Shown piece by piece: positions 51,118-60,785 of a stretch of DNA of 64,000 nt. The notes below the pieces were generated by a model. That model did no database searches. It saw only the letters and a list, made by a program, of their open reading frames with translations, and was not told the origin of the DNA. Within the stretch, counting starts at the first letter, position 1; every line of letters begins with the position of its first letter. A program made the position numbers and the translations under genes. Origin of the DNA: Azospirillaceae bacterium (GTDB taxonomy: Bacteria > Pseudomonadota > Alphaproteobacteria > Azospirillales > Azospirillaceae); contig JANQHG010000052.1 in the NCBI GenBank assembly GCA_028277115.1, positions 37,672-101,671 of the forward strand, given 5' to 3'.

Positions 51118-53013
51118 CTACTCGCCGCGGGTCTGGATGAACAGCGCGGCAGCCACCGTCCTCGGCTCGGCGTCGGCCTGGGCGTTGATCGCCTCATCGA
51201 GCGCGGCAAGGTAATCGGCCGCAAGCTCCGCCTCGGCGCGGGGCTGTGGGAACAACGGCGTGGCGCTCGCAGTGACCACGATCAACTCCTTGCCGAACGG
51301 CGGGCCGATCGTCCAGAAGCGACCGCCGTGATCCGGACGGCCGAGCTGACGGGTCGCGCCCGTGGCCAGACGATTGTCGCGCTCGAGGCCGTTGGGCAAC
51401 AGATGCACCACATAACCCTCGAGCGTGAAGTAATCCACGCGGGTATAGGCATCGAACTCGGCCCCGGCGACGTTGATGATCAGATTGTCGCCGGTGCGAA
51501 AGCGGGCGCTTCCGGTTGCCGGCAGCACCGCAAGCGGGCTTCGGGCGACCCGGGCCCGCGCCAGCGGGCCGGCCAGACGGTCGAGCGGCGCGCACAAGGT
51601 CGGCGGGATCAAGGTGGGGTCGAGCGCCAGACGCACCGGATGATCGCCGCCCAGAACCTCGGCGACCGCGGCGCGAACGCGGTCCTCGGCGACATCGGCC
51701 GCCTGGCCCGAGCTGCCGGACACCCCGACCGTGCCGTCGCTTTCGACGGTCGGGGCCAGCCGCGAACACGGCACCCGGGCCAGCGCTTGGTGGAGTGCCG
51801 GCATCGCCGAGCGGGCGGTCGCGATCCGATCCTGGCGCGCCTGCTCGCGCGCCGCACGTTCGGCCTCGGCGCGGGCCTTGCGTTCGGCTTCGGCGCGCTC
51901 GCGCGCGGCCAACTCGCGGGCCCGTCGCTCGGCTTCCGCCGCGGCCGCGCGCTCGGCCGCGTCGCCGTCATCCGCGCGGTTGAACGCCCACCAGGCGCCG
52001 CCGCCGACGACGATCAACACCAGCGCCAGCACTGCCGCGACGACACCGACCGGCACGCCCTTGCGGCGGGCCGGCGGCGCGGCCGCCACGCCGACGACCG
52101 CGGTGTGGTCGATCACGGTCGCCCCGGCCAGGGTCGCCTGGGTCTCGTGGACCGCCGAGGCGCTCTCGGGCGCGGCGCCGCGCCCCTCACAGGCTTCTTT
52201 CAGCGCGCGCGCGAACGCAGCCGCGCTTTGATAGCGGTCGTCCGGGCGCTTGGCCATCGCGGTCGCGGCCACCGCGTCGAGCGCGGCCGGGACCTGAACA
52301 TTGAGCAGCGACGGCGCCTCCGGCTGAGCGTTCAGCACCTTGTGCATGATCGTGGTAAGTGACCCGGTGAACGGCTTCTCGCCGGTCAGCAACTGATAGA
52401 GCACGCCGCCGGCCGAGAACAGGTCGGAGCGGGCGTCGACCTGCTGGCCCATGAATTGTTCGGGTGACATGTAACTTGGGGTACCGAGCACGGCGCCGGC
52501 CTGAGTCAGGCTCGACGATTCCAATCGGGCAATCCCGAAGTCGGTGATTTTGACTTCACCGGCCTTGGTGATCATGATATTGGCCGGTTTGATATCACGG
52601 TGAATGATGCCGTTTTTGTGTGAATACTCCAGTGCCGACAAGACCTCGGTCATCATCCGAATGAGTGTCGGCAACTCGAACCGTTCGTCGGCGTCGAACA
52701 CGTCCTTGAGACTGCGCCCCTCGACGAATTCCATCGCGATGAACGCGGTCTCGTCGACCTCGCCGTACTCGTAAATGCCGACGATGTTCGGGTGGGCCAT
52801 CCGTCCGGCGGCCTTGGCCTCGCGCTTGAACCGCTCGACCTGGGTGACGGTGGCGTCCTCGTCGCCGGCGACCAAATCCTTGCGCACGGTCTTGATCGCG
52901 ACGTATCGCTCGATCGCCGGATCGAAGCCCTTGTAGACGACGCCCATCGCGCCGCGTCCAAGCTCGCCGACGATTTCGTATTTGCCGAGCTTGCCGATAT
53001 CCGCTGGTTTCAC
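51118..53013 (-). CDS. Membrane Ser/Thr protein kinase with DUF4384-like extracytoplasmic domain
   Basis: A 631-residue protein. The Hanks-type kinase domain is at about residues 10-270: glycine loop LGRGAMGVVYKG, VAIKTVRK lysine, HRDIKPANIMI catalytic loop, TDFGIARLE, and GTPSYMSPEQ. A membrane helix is near 320-345, then a charged coiled coil (EAERRARELAARERAEAERK) and a C-terminal domain with FRTGDNLIINVAGAEFDAYT and YVVHLLPNGLERDN that resembles DUF4384. The start is taken as GTG at 53013, 75 bases after an in-frame ATG, because the predicted RpoN transcript would start near 53086, after that ATG. Confidence 0.9.
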   Translation of the reverse strand: MKPADIGKLGKYEIVGELGRGAMGVVYKGFDPAIERYVAIKTVRKDLVAGDEDATVTQVERFKREAKAAGRMAHPNIVGIYEYGEVDETAFIAMEFVEGRSLKDVFDADERFELPTLIRMMTEVLSALEYSHKNGIIHRDIKPANIMITKAGEVKITDFGIARLESSSLTQAGAVLGTPSYMSPEQFMGQQVDARSDLFSAGGVLYQLLTGEKPFTGSLTTIMHKVLNAQPEAPSLLNVQVPAALDAVAATAMAKRPDDRYQSAAAFARALKEACEGRGAAPESASAVHETQATLAGATVIDHTAVVGVAAAPPARRKGVPVGVVAAVLALVLIVVGGGAWWAFNRADDGDAAERAAAAEAERRARELAARERAEAERKARAEAERAAREQARQDRIATARSAMPALHQALARVPCSRLAPTVESDGTVGVSGSSGQAADVAEDRVRAAVAEVLGGDHPVRLALDPTLIPPTLCAPLDRLAGPLARARVARSPLAVLPATGSARFRTGDNLIINVAGAEFDAYTRVDYFTLEGYVVHLLPNGLERDNRLATGATRQLGRPDHGGRFWTIGPPFGKELIVVTASATPLFPQPRAEAELAADYLAALDEAINAQADAEPRTVAAALFIQTRGE

Positions 53014-53097
53014 GTGACCCTCGGCCGTTCTCAAGCGTACCGCATCCGACCCTCGCCCGATATACACACCGGCGCCGCGACCAACCATAAAAAAACC

Positions 53098-53112
53098 GCA
53101 AGGCCCAGGCCG
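53098..53112 (-). promoter_or_regulatory. Sigma-54 promoter candidate of the Ser/Thr kinase gene
   Basis: Read leftward: CGGCCTG-GGCC-TTGC, GG and GC ten bases apart, with a good -12 half and a fair -24 half. It lies just after the flagellin 2 terminator. Because the area is G/C-rich, a chance match cannot be excluded. Confidence 0.45.
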
Positions 53113-53138
53113 GGCCGGGCCGACCGCGCGACCGTGGC

Positions 53139-53179
53139 AAAAAAAAAGCCGCCCGGGCCGCGAACGGCCGAAGGGCGGC
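53139..53179 (-). terminator. Intrinsic terminator of flagellin 2
   Basis: GCCGCCC pairs with GGGCGGC, with an inner CGGCCG/CGGCC stem and TTCG loop, followed leftward by nine T. It starts 32 bases after the flagellin stop. Confidence 0.88.
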
Positions 53180-53210
53180 GAGGCGTTGGGACCGCGTGCG
53201 CGCCGGCGGA

Positions 53211-55073
53211 TCAGAACAGCTGCAGAATTGCCTGCTGCTGCTGGTTGGCGATCGACAGCGAGATCGAGCCGAGCTGCTGGCGGGTCTGCAGCATTAGCAG
53301 TTTGGTACCTTCCTCGTTCTGGTCGGCCAGGGTCAGCTTGTTGGCGCCTTCGACCAGGACGTTGCTGAACTCCTCGGTAAAGCTCTCGCGGGTGGTGATC
53401 ACGTTCAGGTTGGTCGACAGGGCCTGCGAGGCGTTGCGCAGCTCCTGCTTGGCGTACTCGAGCCCTTCGATCGCCTTTTCGATGTCGGCGCGGTCGAGCC
53501 AGTCGTTCTGGGCATAGTCGAGCCGGAGGCCCTGGCCGTCGGTCTTGACGTTCTGGCTCAGGACCGTGATCTCGTTGGTGCCCTGCTCGTTGAACTGGAC
53601 GGTCAGGTCGTTCTGGGTGTTGGCGTCCGCCTGCTGCTTGGTGATCACGTTCTCGGCGGCCGACACGCTCGCCGCCTGTTTGATCTTCTCTTCATCGACG
53701 GTCAGGCGAACCGTGCCGGTTTCGAACGCGAACGCGTTTTCGCCGTCGGCGAGCTTGGCGGCACCGCGCTCGTTCATGCCGTCGCGGGAGATCACCTCGC
53801 CGGAGAGCCCGGTGACCGAGATCTGGATGTTGTAGTTCTTCTCGATCGTCGAGGTGCCGTTGCCGGCCTCCTCCATCGCCAGGCGGTCCACGGTGAACGA
53901 GACCACCGAACCGCTGGCGAACGACTCACTGATCGCGAAGCTGAGCGCGTTGGTCGTGTTGGCAGTGATCGTGAAATCGTTCGCCGCGTCGGTATCGACG
54001 ACGCCGGTCACCTCGATCTGCCCCGAGGCGTTGACGGTCGAGGTCGAGATCAGGCTGGACGACAGCCGGCCCGACGCGATCGCCGCCGAGATGCTGGCCG
54101 CGAGCTTGGTTGCAATCGACTCCGCGGTGTCGGTGGTCGCGTACTGGACGTTCGGGTCGGCACCGGCGACGTATTCGAAGGTGATGCCGGCGACCTTGAC
54201 CGTGAAGATGTCGTTGGCCTCGATCGTGCCGTCGATCGTCACCGTCGACACCTGGGCGGTGCCGGAGGTCGCCGCCGTGGTGGTCCCGGCCTCGGCGTCC
54301 TGGGTGTTGTCGAAGTACTGGATCACCCGGGACTCGTCGCCGTCGGCGACCGTGAACGAGCGCAGCCGGCCGACGCTGCCGCGGGTCTCGATCGACACGT
54401 CGTTGAAACTGCCGAGTGTCGAGCTGACCGTGCCGGACAGCTTCAGCCCGACCAGGCCGCGGTCGAATTCGGCGTTGACGATGTCGGTGGCGTTGCCTTC
54501 GATCGTGCCGTCGCCCGACACCCGGATCGCGTAGGTGTCGATCGAGACCACGTTGGTGGTGCGCGCGTTCGACAGACCGGTGATCGAGTTGACCGAAAAG
54601 CGGGAGTCACTGGTCGAGTCGATACGCAAGCCGTTGCCGACCAGCAAGTTCTTGCCCTGATAGCCGGAGTCGTTGGCAAGCTGGTCGATCTGGTCTTTCA
54701 GCGTGTTGAACTGCTCGGCGAGCGTCTTTCGGGTCGCCACCGACGCCGCGTCGTTGCCGAGCGAGCCGAGTGCCGAGGTGGTCAGACCGCGCATCTGCTC
54801 GGTCAGCTTCTCGATCGAGGTGATGCCGGTGTCGCCCGCCTGGATCGTGCTGACCGCTTGGCCCATCGCGTCCTTGAGCGACGCCAGGTCGTTCGCGCGC
54901 TGGTTCAACCCTTTGGCAGCGAAGAATTCGGTCGGCCCGTCGAGGGCGCTGTTGATCTTGTTGCCGGTTGCCAGCTTGTTCTGGACGCTTTGTATCTTGT
55001 CGTCGGTCCGCTGCAGCAGCAACAGGTTGTTGCGCATCGCGGCGGTCAGGGTGACGTCGTTGATGTTGGCCAT
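53211..55073 (-). CDS. Flagellin 2 (large, 620 aa)
   Basis: A 620-residue flagellin, paralogue of the one at 4583-6451: it starts MANINDVTLTAAMRNNLLLL, shares KINSALDGPTEFFAAKGLNQ, the insert motif AGITFEYVAGADPNVQYATT, and ends NQQQQAILQLF. The two match closely along most of their length, with differences concentrated in the central insert. AAAGGAG lies before the ATG and RpoN and activator-like sites are upstream. Having two such genes 47 kb apart suggests differential use in the filament or redundancy. Confidence 0.95.
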   Translation of the reverse strand: MANINDVTLTAAMRNNLLLLQRTDDKIQSVQNKLATGNKINSALDGPTEFFAAKGLNQRANDLASLKDAMGQAVSTIQAGDTGITSIEKLTEQMRGLTTSALGSLGNDAASVATRKTLAEQFNTLKDQIDQLANDSGYQGKNLLVGNGLRIDSTSDSRFSVNSITGLSNARTTNVVSIDTYAIRVSGDGTIEGNATDIVNAEFDRGLVGLKLSGTVSSTLGSFNDVSIETRGSVGRLRSFTVADGDESRVIQYFDNTQDAEAGTTTAATSGTAQVSTVTIDGTIEANDIFTVKVAGITFEYVAGADPNVQYATTDTAESIATKLAASISAAIASGRLSSSLISTSTVNASGQIEVTGVVDTDAANDFTITANTTNALSFAISESFASGSVVSFTVDRLAMEEAGNGTSTIEKNYNIQISVTGLSGEVISRDGMNERGAAKLADGENAFAFETGTVRLTVDEEKIKQAASVSAAENVITKQQADANTQNDLTVQFNEQGTNEITVLSQNVKTDGQGLRLDYAQNDWLDRADIEKAIEGLEYAKQELRNASQALSTNLNVITTRESFTEEFSNVLVEGANKLTLADQNEEGTKLLMLQTRQQLGSISLSIANQQQQAILQLF

Positions 55074-55154
55074 GGCGCACGCTCCTTTGGAGAGTTCTCG
55101 GCAGCCCCGGGTTTTCCCGATCGCTTGGGAATTGGTTCTCGCGATCCGACCGAC

Positions 55155-55169
55155 GCAACCGTGGGGCCA
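55155..55169 (-). promoter_or_regulatory. Sigma-54 (RpoN) promoter of flagellin 2
   Basis: Read leftward: TGGCCCC-ACGG-TTGC, with GG and GC ten bases apart. The predicted start near 55143 gives a 70-base leader. Confidence 0.78.
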
Positions 55170-55241
55170 ACACCAACATGTTGTAAAAGAAAGATATTTT
55201 TCGCGGGTCCGGCACCGGTCCGGGAAGGAATTCCCCTGTGC

Positions 55242-55258
55242 CCGGCAAGATCTGCCAG
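55242..55258. promoter_or_regulatory. CCGGCA-N5-TGCCAG element upstream of flagellin 2
   Basis: CCGGCA-AGATC-TGCCAG has the same layout as the tandem repeats upstream of flagellin 1, one base off in the right arm. Its centre is about 80 bases upstream of the -24 element, in enhancer range for an RpoN activator. Confidence 0.55.
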
Positions 55259-55430
55259 GCGGCGGGCGCGGGCGGGGGCGAGGCTTGCCGGGTCGGGCGC
55301 GATCGATTAAGCGGCTGGTAACCGCGGCGGCCGCCCAGATTGGGGACCGTCGCGGGGAGAGCCGACGCGTCCGTCGGCACGGGGCCGATCGAGCCGAACC
55401 CGACGAGCGGCGGTGGGAGCGTGTGAAGCG

Positions 55431-55664
55431 ATGGATCGTTTGGAATTCCTTGCCGGTCTCGACGAGCTCTTGGAGCTGGCCCCCGGCACGTTGACCGGCG
55501 CCGAGGTGCTCGAGGAGCTCGAGGGCTGGGACTCCCTGGCGGTGATCAGCTTCATCGCCATGGTCGACGAGCGGCTTGGGCTGGTGATCGAGGGTCAGCG
55601 GCTGGCGGCGGCGCGCACCGTGGACGACCTGCTCGGTCTGATCGGCGACCGGTTGGCGGCGTGA
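55431..55664 (+). CDS. Acyl carrier protein-like, 77 aa
   Basis: A 77-residue carrier protein with ELEGWDSLAVISFIAMVDER, where the Ser of G-W-D-S-L is the phosphopantetheine site, and the typical four-helix length. Its stop overlaps the start of the nonulosonate synthase gene (GTGA). It is not the fatty-acid ACP (sequence and context differ). A weak RpoN-like match (GG at 55275, GC at 55287) is upstream in a G-run and may be chance. ACP genes next to nonulosonate genes are known from flagellin-glycosylation islands. Confidence 0.85.
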   Translation: MDRLEFLAGLDELLELAPGTLTGAEVLEELEGWDSLAVISFIAMVDERLGLVIEGQRLAAARTVDDLLGLIGDRLAA

Positions 55665-56740
55665 CCGCCGGCGCGCCTGCGCCGGTCAGCGCGCTCGGCG
55701 GCCGTCCGGTCGGCGCCGGGGCGCCGCCGCTGATCGTTGCCGAGCTGTCGGGCAACCACGGCGGCGCGTTCGCGCGCGCGCGCGCACTGATCGACGCCGC
55801 GCACGCCGCGGGCGCCGACGCGATCAAACTCCAGACCTACACCGCCGACAGCCTGACCCTCGACCATGACGGACCGGGCTTCCGGCTCGCGGGCGGGCTG
55901 TGGGCCGGCCGCCGGCTCCACGAGTTGTACCGCGAGGCGGCGACGCCGTGGGCGTGGCACGCGCCCTTGTTCGCGCACGCCCGCTCCCTCGGCCTGCTGG
56001 CGTTCAGCGCGCCGTTCGACGAGGCGGCGGTGGCACAGCTCGAACAACTCGAGGTCCCGGCGTTCAAGATCGCCTCGTTCGAGCTGACCGAGCCGGCGCT
56101 GATCGCGCGCGCCGCGCGCTCGGGCCGGCCGGTGATCCTGTCCACCGGCATGGCCTCGCTCGGCGAGATCGAGACCGGGCTCGCTGCCCTCGCGGCGGGC
56201 GGGCCGGCTCCGGCGCTTCTGCTCCACTGCACCAGCGGCTATCCGACCCCGCCCGAGGACTGCGATCTCAACCGCATCCCGACGCTGGCGCGCGCGTTCG
56301 GGTTGCCGGTCGGCCTGTCCGACCACAGTCTCGGGATCGCGGTGCCGGTGGCGGCGGTCGCGCTCGGCGCGGTGATGATCGAAAAGCACCTGGTGCTGTC
56401 GCACGACGCGGGCGACGTCGATGCCGCGTTCTCGCTCGACCCCGCGCAGTTCCGCGCGATGGCCGAGGCGTGCCGCACCGCCTGGCGCGCGCTCGGGTCG
56501 GCCACGGTCGCAGTGCGACCGAGCGAACAGGGCAGCCGCCTTTACCGCCGCTCGCTCTACGCGGTCGCCGACATCCCGGCCGGTGACCGGTTTCGGCCCG
56601 AGACCGTGCGGGCGATCCGGCCGGGCCACGGGCTTGCGCCCGATCTTTTGCCGCTGGTGCTGACCCGCTGTGCCGCCGTCGCGATCCCGCGCGGCACGCC
56701 GCTCACCTGGGACCTGATCGGCGGTCCGGCCCGACAGTGA
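55661..56740 (+). CDS. Pseudaminic/N-acetylneuraminic acid synthase-like protein (NeuB/PseI family)
   Basis: A 359-residue protein with the NeuB TIM-barrel motifs: LIVAELSGNHGG near the N-terminus, ADAIKLQTYTADSLTLD, LAFSAPFDEAAV, FKIASFELTEPALI, ILSTGMASLGEIE, LLHCTSGYPTPPEDCDLNRI, GLSDHSLGIAVP, MIEKHL, followed by a C-terminal antifreeze-like SAF domain (RRSLYAVADIPAGDRF). It condenses PEP with a hexose to make a nonulosonic acid. The wording of the motifs (SGNH, QTYTADSLT) favours PseI (pseudaminic acid) over NeuB. It starts at a GTG overlapping the ACP stop. Confidence 0.9.
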   Translation: MTAGAPAPVSALGGRPVGAGAPPLIVAELSGNHGGAFARARALIDAAHAAGADAIKLQTYTADSLTLDHDGPGFRLAGGLWAGRRLHELYREAATPWAWHAPLFAHARSLGLLAFSAPFDEAAVAQLEQLEVPAFKIASFELTEPALIARAARSGRPVILSTGMASLGEIETGLAALAAGGPAPALLLHCTSGYPTPPEDCDLNRIPTLARAFGLPVGLSDHSLGIAVPVAAVALGAVMIEKHLVLSHDAGDVDAAFSLDPAQFRAMAEACRTAWRALGSATVAVRPSEQGSRLYRRSLYAVADIPAGDRFRPETVRAIRPGHGLAPDLLPLVLTRCAAVAIPRGTPLTWDLIGGPARQ

Positions 56741-56779
56741 CCACGGATCGCCGGCGGGCGGCGCCCTAACTGGAGAGCA

Positions 56780-57060
56780 GCCGCGCCACCCCAGATCGAC
56801 GGACAGCCGACCGATCAGTGTCGCCGGAACCACCGGATAGCGCGGCAATCTCCGCACCACCTCATCCGGGAAGGACCCGATATCGACCCCGGTTGCCGAG
56901 AGCGTGTGATATCCGACCGCCCGATCGTCGTCGTTTGGACAGAGCACGAAAGGCGCGGCAGCGTACCGCCGTGCATCCTGCCCCGCTTGTTTGCGCAGAT
57001 TAGGTGTCGAGCGCAGGCGCGCCGCACGAGAACCTGGTCCGAACCCAAGGATGAATGTAC
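56780..57060 (-). pseudogene. GNAT acetyltransferase-toxin remnant
   Basis: A leftward stretch encodes LRKQAGQDARRYAAAPFVL, AVGYHTLSATGVDIG and RLPRYPVVPATLIGRLSVDL, diagnostic of the tRNA-acetylating GNAT toxins (TacT/AtaT-like). One extra A near 57002 breaks the frame just before it: removing it restores L-D-T-Y-L-R-K. Similarity stops at GWRG, where the acetyl-CoA loop should begin, 40 bases from the nonulosonate synthase stop. Both ends are lost; the antitoxin gene is not seen. Confidence 0.7.
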
Positions 57061-57435
57061 GGCCAATAGCCGGCCAATAGCCGTATGTTCCAATGGGTGT
57101 CGCCCGTCGCGGTGCGGCGGCGCCGAAAGACGACGACTCGTCCATATTGCCGCGCACAAGGCCGCGCCCGAGATTTCGCACAGTCGTTTACCGACGGACT
57201 CGGATATTGACCCTGATCAATTCCAATGCGTTAGCCGACGGCATTGCTGGTCGAGGGTCGACCAAATGATTACGTATTAAGGAGAGCGTCCCCGTCCCGC
57301 CGCGGCACCGCACAAGAACGGCGGGCCCGACCCGCCAGCCTTCTCGGATCGGTCGCGACGCCTCGGTCTGACCCGGCCTGTTCGGGCCGGCGGTCTCGAG
57401 CAAGGGGACGCGGACCGCAGCTGTGGGAAGGAAAC
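57061..57435. other. Control region upstream of the hydrogenase operon
   Basis: No gene is seen. It holds the FNR-type box at 57207-57220 and a -10-like TATTAA at 57275-57280, which would place the transcript start near 57287 and the box centre at about -73, a usual class I activator position. The leader to the first ATG would be about 150 bases. Confidence 0.5.
57207..57220. promoter_or_regulatory. FNR/FixK-type box upstream of the hydrogenase operon
   Basis: TTGAC-CCTG-ATCAA matches nine of ten defined positions of TTGAT-N4-ATCAA and is flanked by A and T to give ATTGA-N6-TCAAT. This predicts induction under low oxygen. Confidence 0.65.
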
Positions 57436-58625
<1,190 letters not shown>

Positions 58626-58629
<4 letters not shown>

Positions 58630-59099
58630 CCGCGCGCGACGACCTGATCGAGATGATCGGCGAGGCCCCGGTGTTTCGCGATCTCTCACCCGACATGATC
58701 GCGAAGCTCGCCGGCTGCGCGCGCGTCGAGCATTACGACGCTGGGGCCGTCCTGATCCGCGACGGCCAGCCCGCCGAGACCTTCTTCGCGATCCGCCACG
58801 GCAAGGTCGCGCTCGAGCTGGCGGCGCCGCCGCACGGCCGCCTGGTCCTGCAAACGCTGCAAGAGGGCGACGTGCTCGGCTGGTCGTGGCTGGTGCCGCC
58901 GTACCGCTGGGCGTTCGACGGCCGCGCGGTCACGCTGGTGCGCACGCTCAGCTTCGATGCCCGCGGCCTCGACCGGCTGATGGGCGAGGACACCCAGCTC
59001 GGCTACCGCCTGCTGCGCGAACTGGTCACGCTGATGGCGAACCGCCTGACCACGGCGCGCATGCAGATGCTCGACCTTTACACCCCGCGCGGCGACTGA
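58626..59099 (+). CDS. Cyclic-nucleotide-binding-domain protein within the hydrogenase operon
   Basis: A 157-residue protein made of a single Crp-type cNMP-binding beta-roll: [67 protein letters not shown]. There is no helix-turn-helix, so it is not a DNA-binding regulator. A single-domain cNMP protein at this place is a recurring feature of group 3b hydrogenase operons; it may sense a nucleotide or act as a structural partner. It overlaps the HydB-like gene by four bases. Confidence 0.88.
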
Positions 59100-59119
59100 G
59101 CGACCGGGAGGCCAGCCCC

Positions 59120-60004
59120 ATGACCCATCAAAGCCGAGTCCGGCCGGACCAGCCGGCGGTGCCGCTGACCGACCCCCCGAACGCCGACCCGATGCTGCCG
59201 CGGCTGTTCCGGGTGCGCGCGGTCACGCAAGAGGTGTCGGACACCTTTACCCTCGACCTGGTGCCCGAGGACGGCCGGCCGGTGCCGTTCCAGCCGGGCC
59301 AGATCAGCATGCTGTATGCGTTCGGGGTCGGCGAGATCCCGATCAGCATCTCGAGCGACCCCGCCGACCCGTCGGTGCTGTCCCACACCATCCGCGCGGT
59401 CGGCAAGGTGTCGCGCGCGCTCGCCGATCTCAAGCCCGGCGCCATGGTCGGGGTGCGCACGCCGTTCGGCACGCCGTGGCCGGTCGCGGCCGCCCAAGGC
59501 TCGGACGTCCTGTTTCTGGGCGGCGGGGTCGGGATCGCGCCGTTGCGCCCGGCGATCTATCGAGTGCTCGCCGAGCGCGAGAAATACGGCAACATCCTGA
59601 TCCTCTACGGCGCCCGCACCCCGGAGGACATCCTGTTCCGCGACGAGCTGCGCGGCTGGCGCAGCCGGTTCGATCTGTCGGTCCGGGTCACGGTCGACCG
59701 CGCGACCGGCAGCTGGAGCGGCCGGGTCGGCGTGGTCACCCAGCTGATCAAGGGCGGCGGCTTCGACCGCATGCACACGGTCGCGTTCGTGTGCGGGCCC
59801 GAGGTGATGATGCGCTATGGCGTCCACACGCTGAACGACCATGGGATCACCAACGACCGCATCTACATCACCATGGAGCGCAACATGAAATGCGCGGTCG
59901 GCCTGTGCGGCCACTGCCAGTTCGGAGCCGAGCTGGTGTGCCGCGACGGCCCGGTGTTCCGGTTCGACCGGATTGCCGAGACCTTTGCGATCCGGGAGAT
60001 CTGA
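59120..60004 (+). CDS. Group 3b-type [NiFe] hydrogenase, FAD/NAD(P)-binding (gamma, HydG-like) subunit
   Basis: A 294-residue ferredoxin-reductase-like subunit: an FAD domain with FQPGQISMLYAFGVGEIPIS and SISSDP, an NAD(P) domain with VLFLGGGVGIAPLRPAIYRV and VAFVCGPEVMM, and a C-terminal 2Fe-2S site with ERNMKCAVGLCGHCQFG and a fourth Cys in LVCRDG. It exchanges electrons with NAD(P). GGGAGG lies before the ATG, 20 bases after the cNMP gene. Confidence 0.92.
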   Translation: MTHQSRVRPDQPAVPLTDPPNADPMLPRLFRVRAVTQEVSDTFTLDLVPEDGRPVPFQPGQISMLYAFGVGEIPISISSDPADPSVLSHTIRAVGKVSRALADLKPGAMVGVRTPFGTPWPVAAAQGSDVLFLGGGVGIAPLRPAIYRVLAEREKYGNILILYGARTPEDILFRDELRGWRSRFDLSVRVTVDRATGSWSGRVGVVTQLIKGGGFDRMHTVAFVCGPEVMMRYGVHTLNDHGITNDRIYITMERNMKCAVGLCGHCQFGAELVCRDGPVFRFDRIAETFAIREI

Positions 60005-60008
60005 CGCC

Positions 60009-60785
60009 ATGGCGACCAAACCGACCCTGGCGGTCTGGAAATTCGCGTCGTGCGACGGCTGCCAGCTCAGCCTGCTCGACCTCGAAGACCATCTGCTCGC
60101 GATCGCCGACACGGTCCAGATCGCGTATTTCCTGGAAGCGACCCGCGCGGTGATCGAGGGTCCCTACGACGTCTCCCTGGTCGAGGGCTCGATCACCACC
60201 GCCAACGACGTCGACCGGATCAAGCGGATCCGAAAGCAGTCGCGCTTTTTGGTCGCGATCGGCGCGTGTGCGACCGGCGGCGGCATCCAGGCGGTCAAGA
60301 ACTTCCGCAAGGTCGACGATCTGATCGGCGCGGTCTATGCGCGGCCCGACTTCGTCGACACGCTTTCGACCTCGACCGCGATCAAGGACCATGTCCCGGT
60401 CGATTTCGAGCTGCGCGGCTGCCCGATCGACCGCGGCCAGCTGTTCGAACTGCTCAACGCCCTTTTGAACAACCGCAAACCCCTGGTCCCGACCTTCAGC
60501 CAGTGCGTCGAGTGCAAGCGCGCCGGCACGGTGTGCGTGATGGTCGCCCACGGGACCCCATGCCTCGGCCCGGTCACCCAGGCCGGCTGCGGCAACCTGT
60601 GTCCGGGCCATGACCGGGCGTGCTACGGCTGCTTCGGCCCGACCGAGACGCCGAACACCGCGGCAATGGCGCGGCGGATGGCGGCGCTCGGGGTCGCGAC
60701 ACGCGACGTCGCGCTCGCGTTCCGCTCGTTCAACGCCAACGCCGACGCCTTCCGCAGCGAGGGGGACCGCCATGAGCGCGCTTGA
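60009..60785 (+). CDS. [NiFe] hydrogenase small (delta, HydD-like) subunit
   Basis: A 258-residue small subunit with the proximal-cluster motif FASCDGCQLSLLDLE at the start, and further cluster Cys in IGACATGGGIQ, ELRGCPIDRGQ, SQCVECKRAGTVCVM, PCLGPVTQAGCGNLCPGHDR and CYGCFGP. It has no Tat signal, in line with a cytoplasmic group 3 enzyme. The ATG four bases after the HydG-like stop is chosen. It overlaps the large subunit gene by 14 bases. Confidence 0.93.
   Translation: MATKPTLAVWKFASCDGCQLSLLDLEDHLLAIADTVQIAYFLEATRAVIEGPYDVSLVEGSITTANDVDRIKRIRKQSRFLVAIGACATGGGIQAVKNFRKVDDLIGAVYARPDFVDTLSTSTAIKDHVPVDFELRGCPIDRGQLFELLNALLNNRKPLVPTFSQCVECKRAGTVCVMVAHGTPCLGPVTQAGCGNLCPGHDRACYGCFGPTETPNTAAMARRMAALGVATRDVALAFRSFNANADAFRSEGDRHERA

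Noticed and set aside
22064..53013. FHA protein, PP2C phosphatase and Ser/Thr kinase as a type VI secretion control set
   Set aside because: No tss, hcp, vgrG or clpV-like gene is present in the window, and the genes are scattered.
55271..55290. Sigma-54 promoter before the ACP and nonulosonate synthase genes
   Set aside because: The -24 GG is part of a G-run with no preference for the right register, so the match is not informative; only mentioned in passing.
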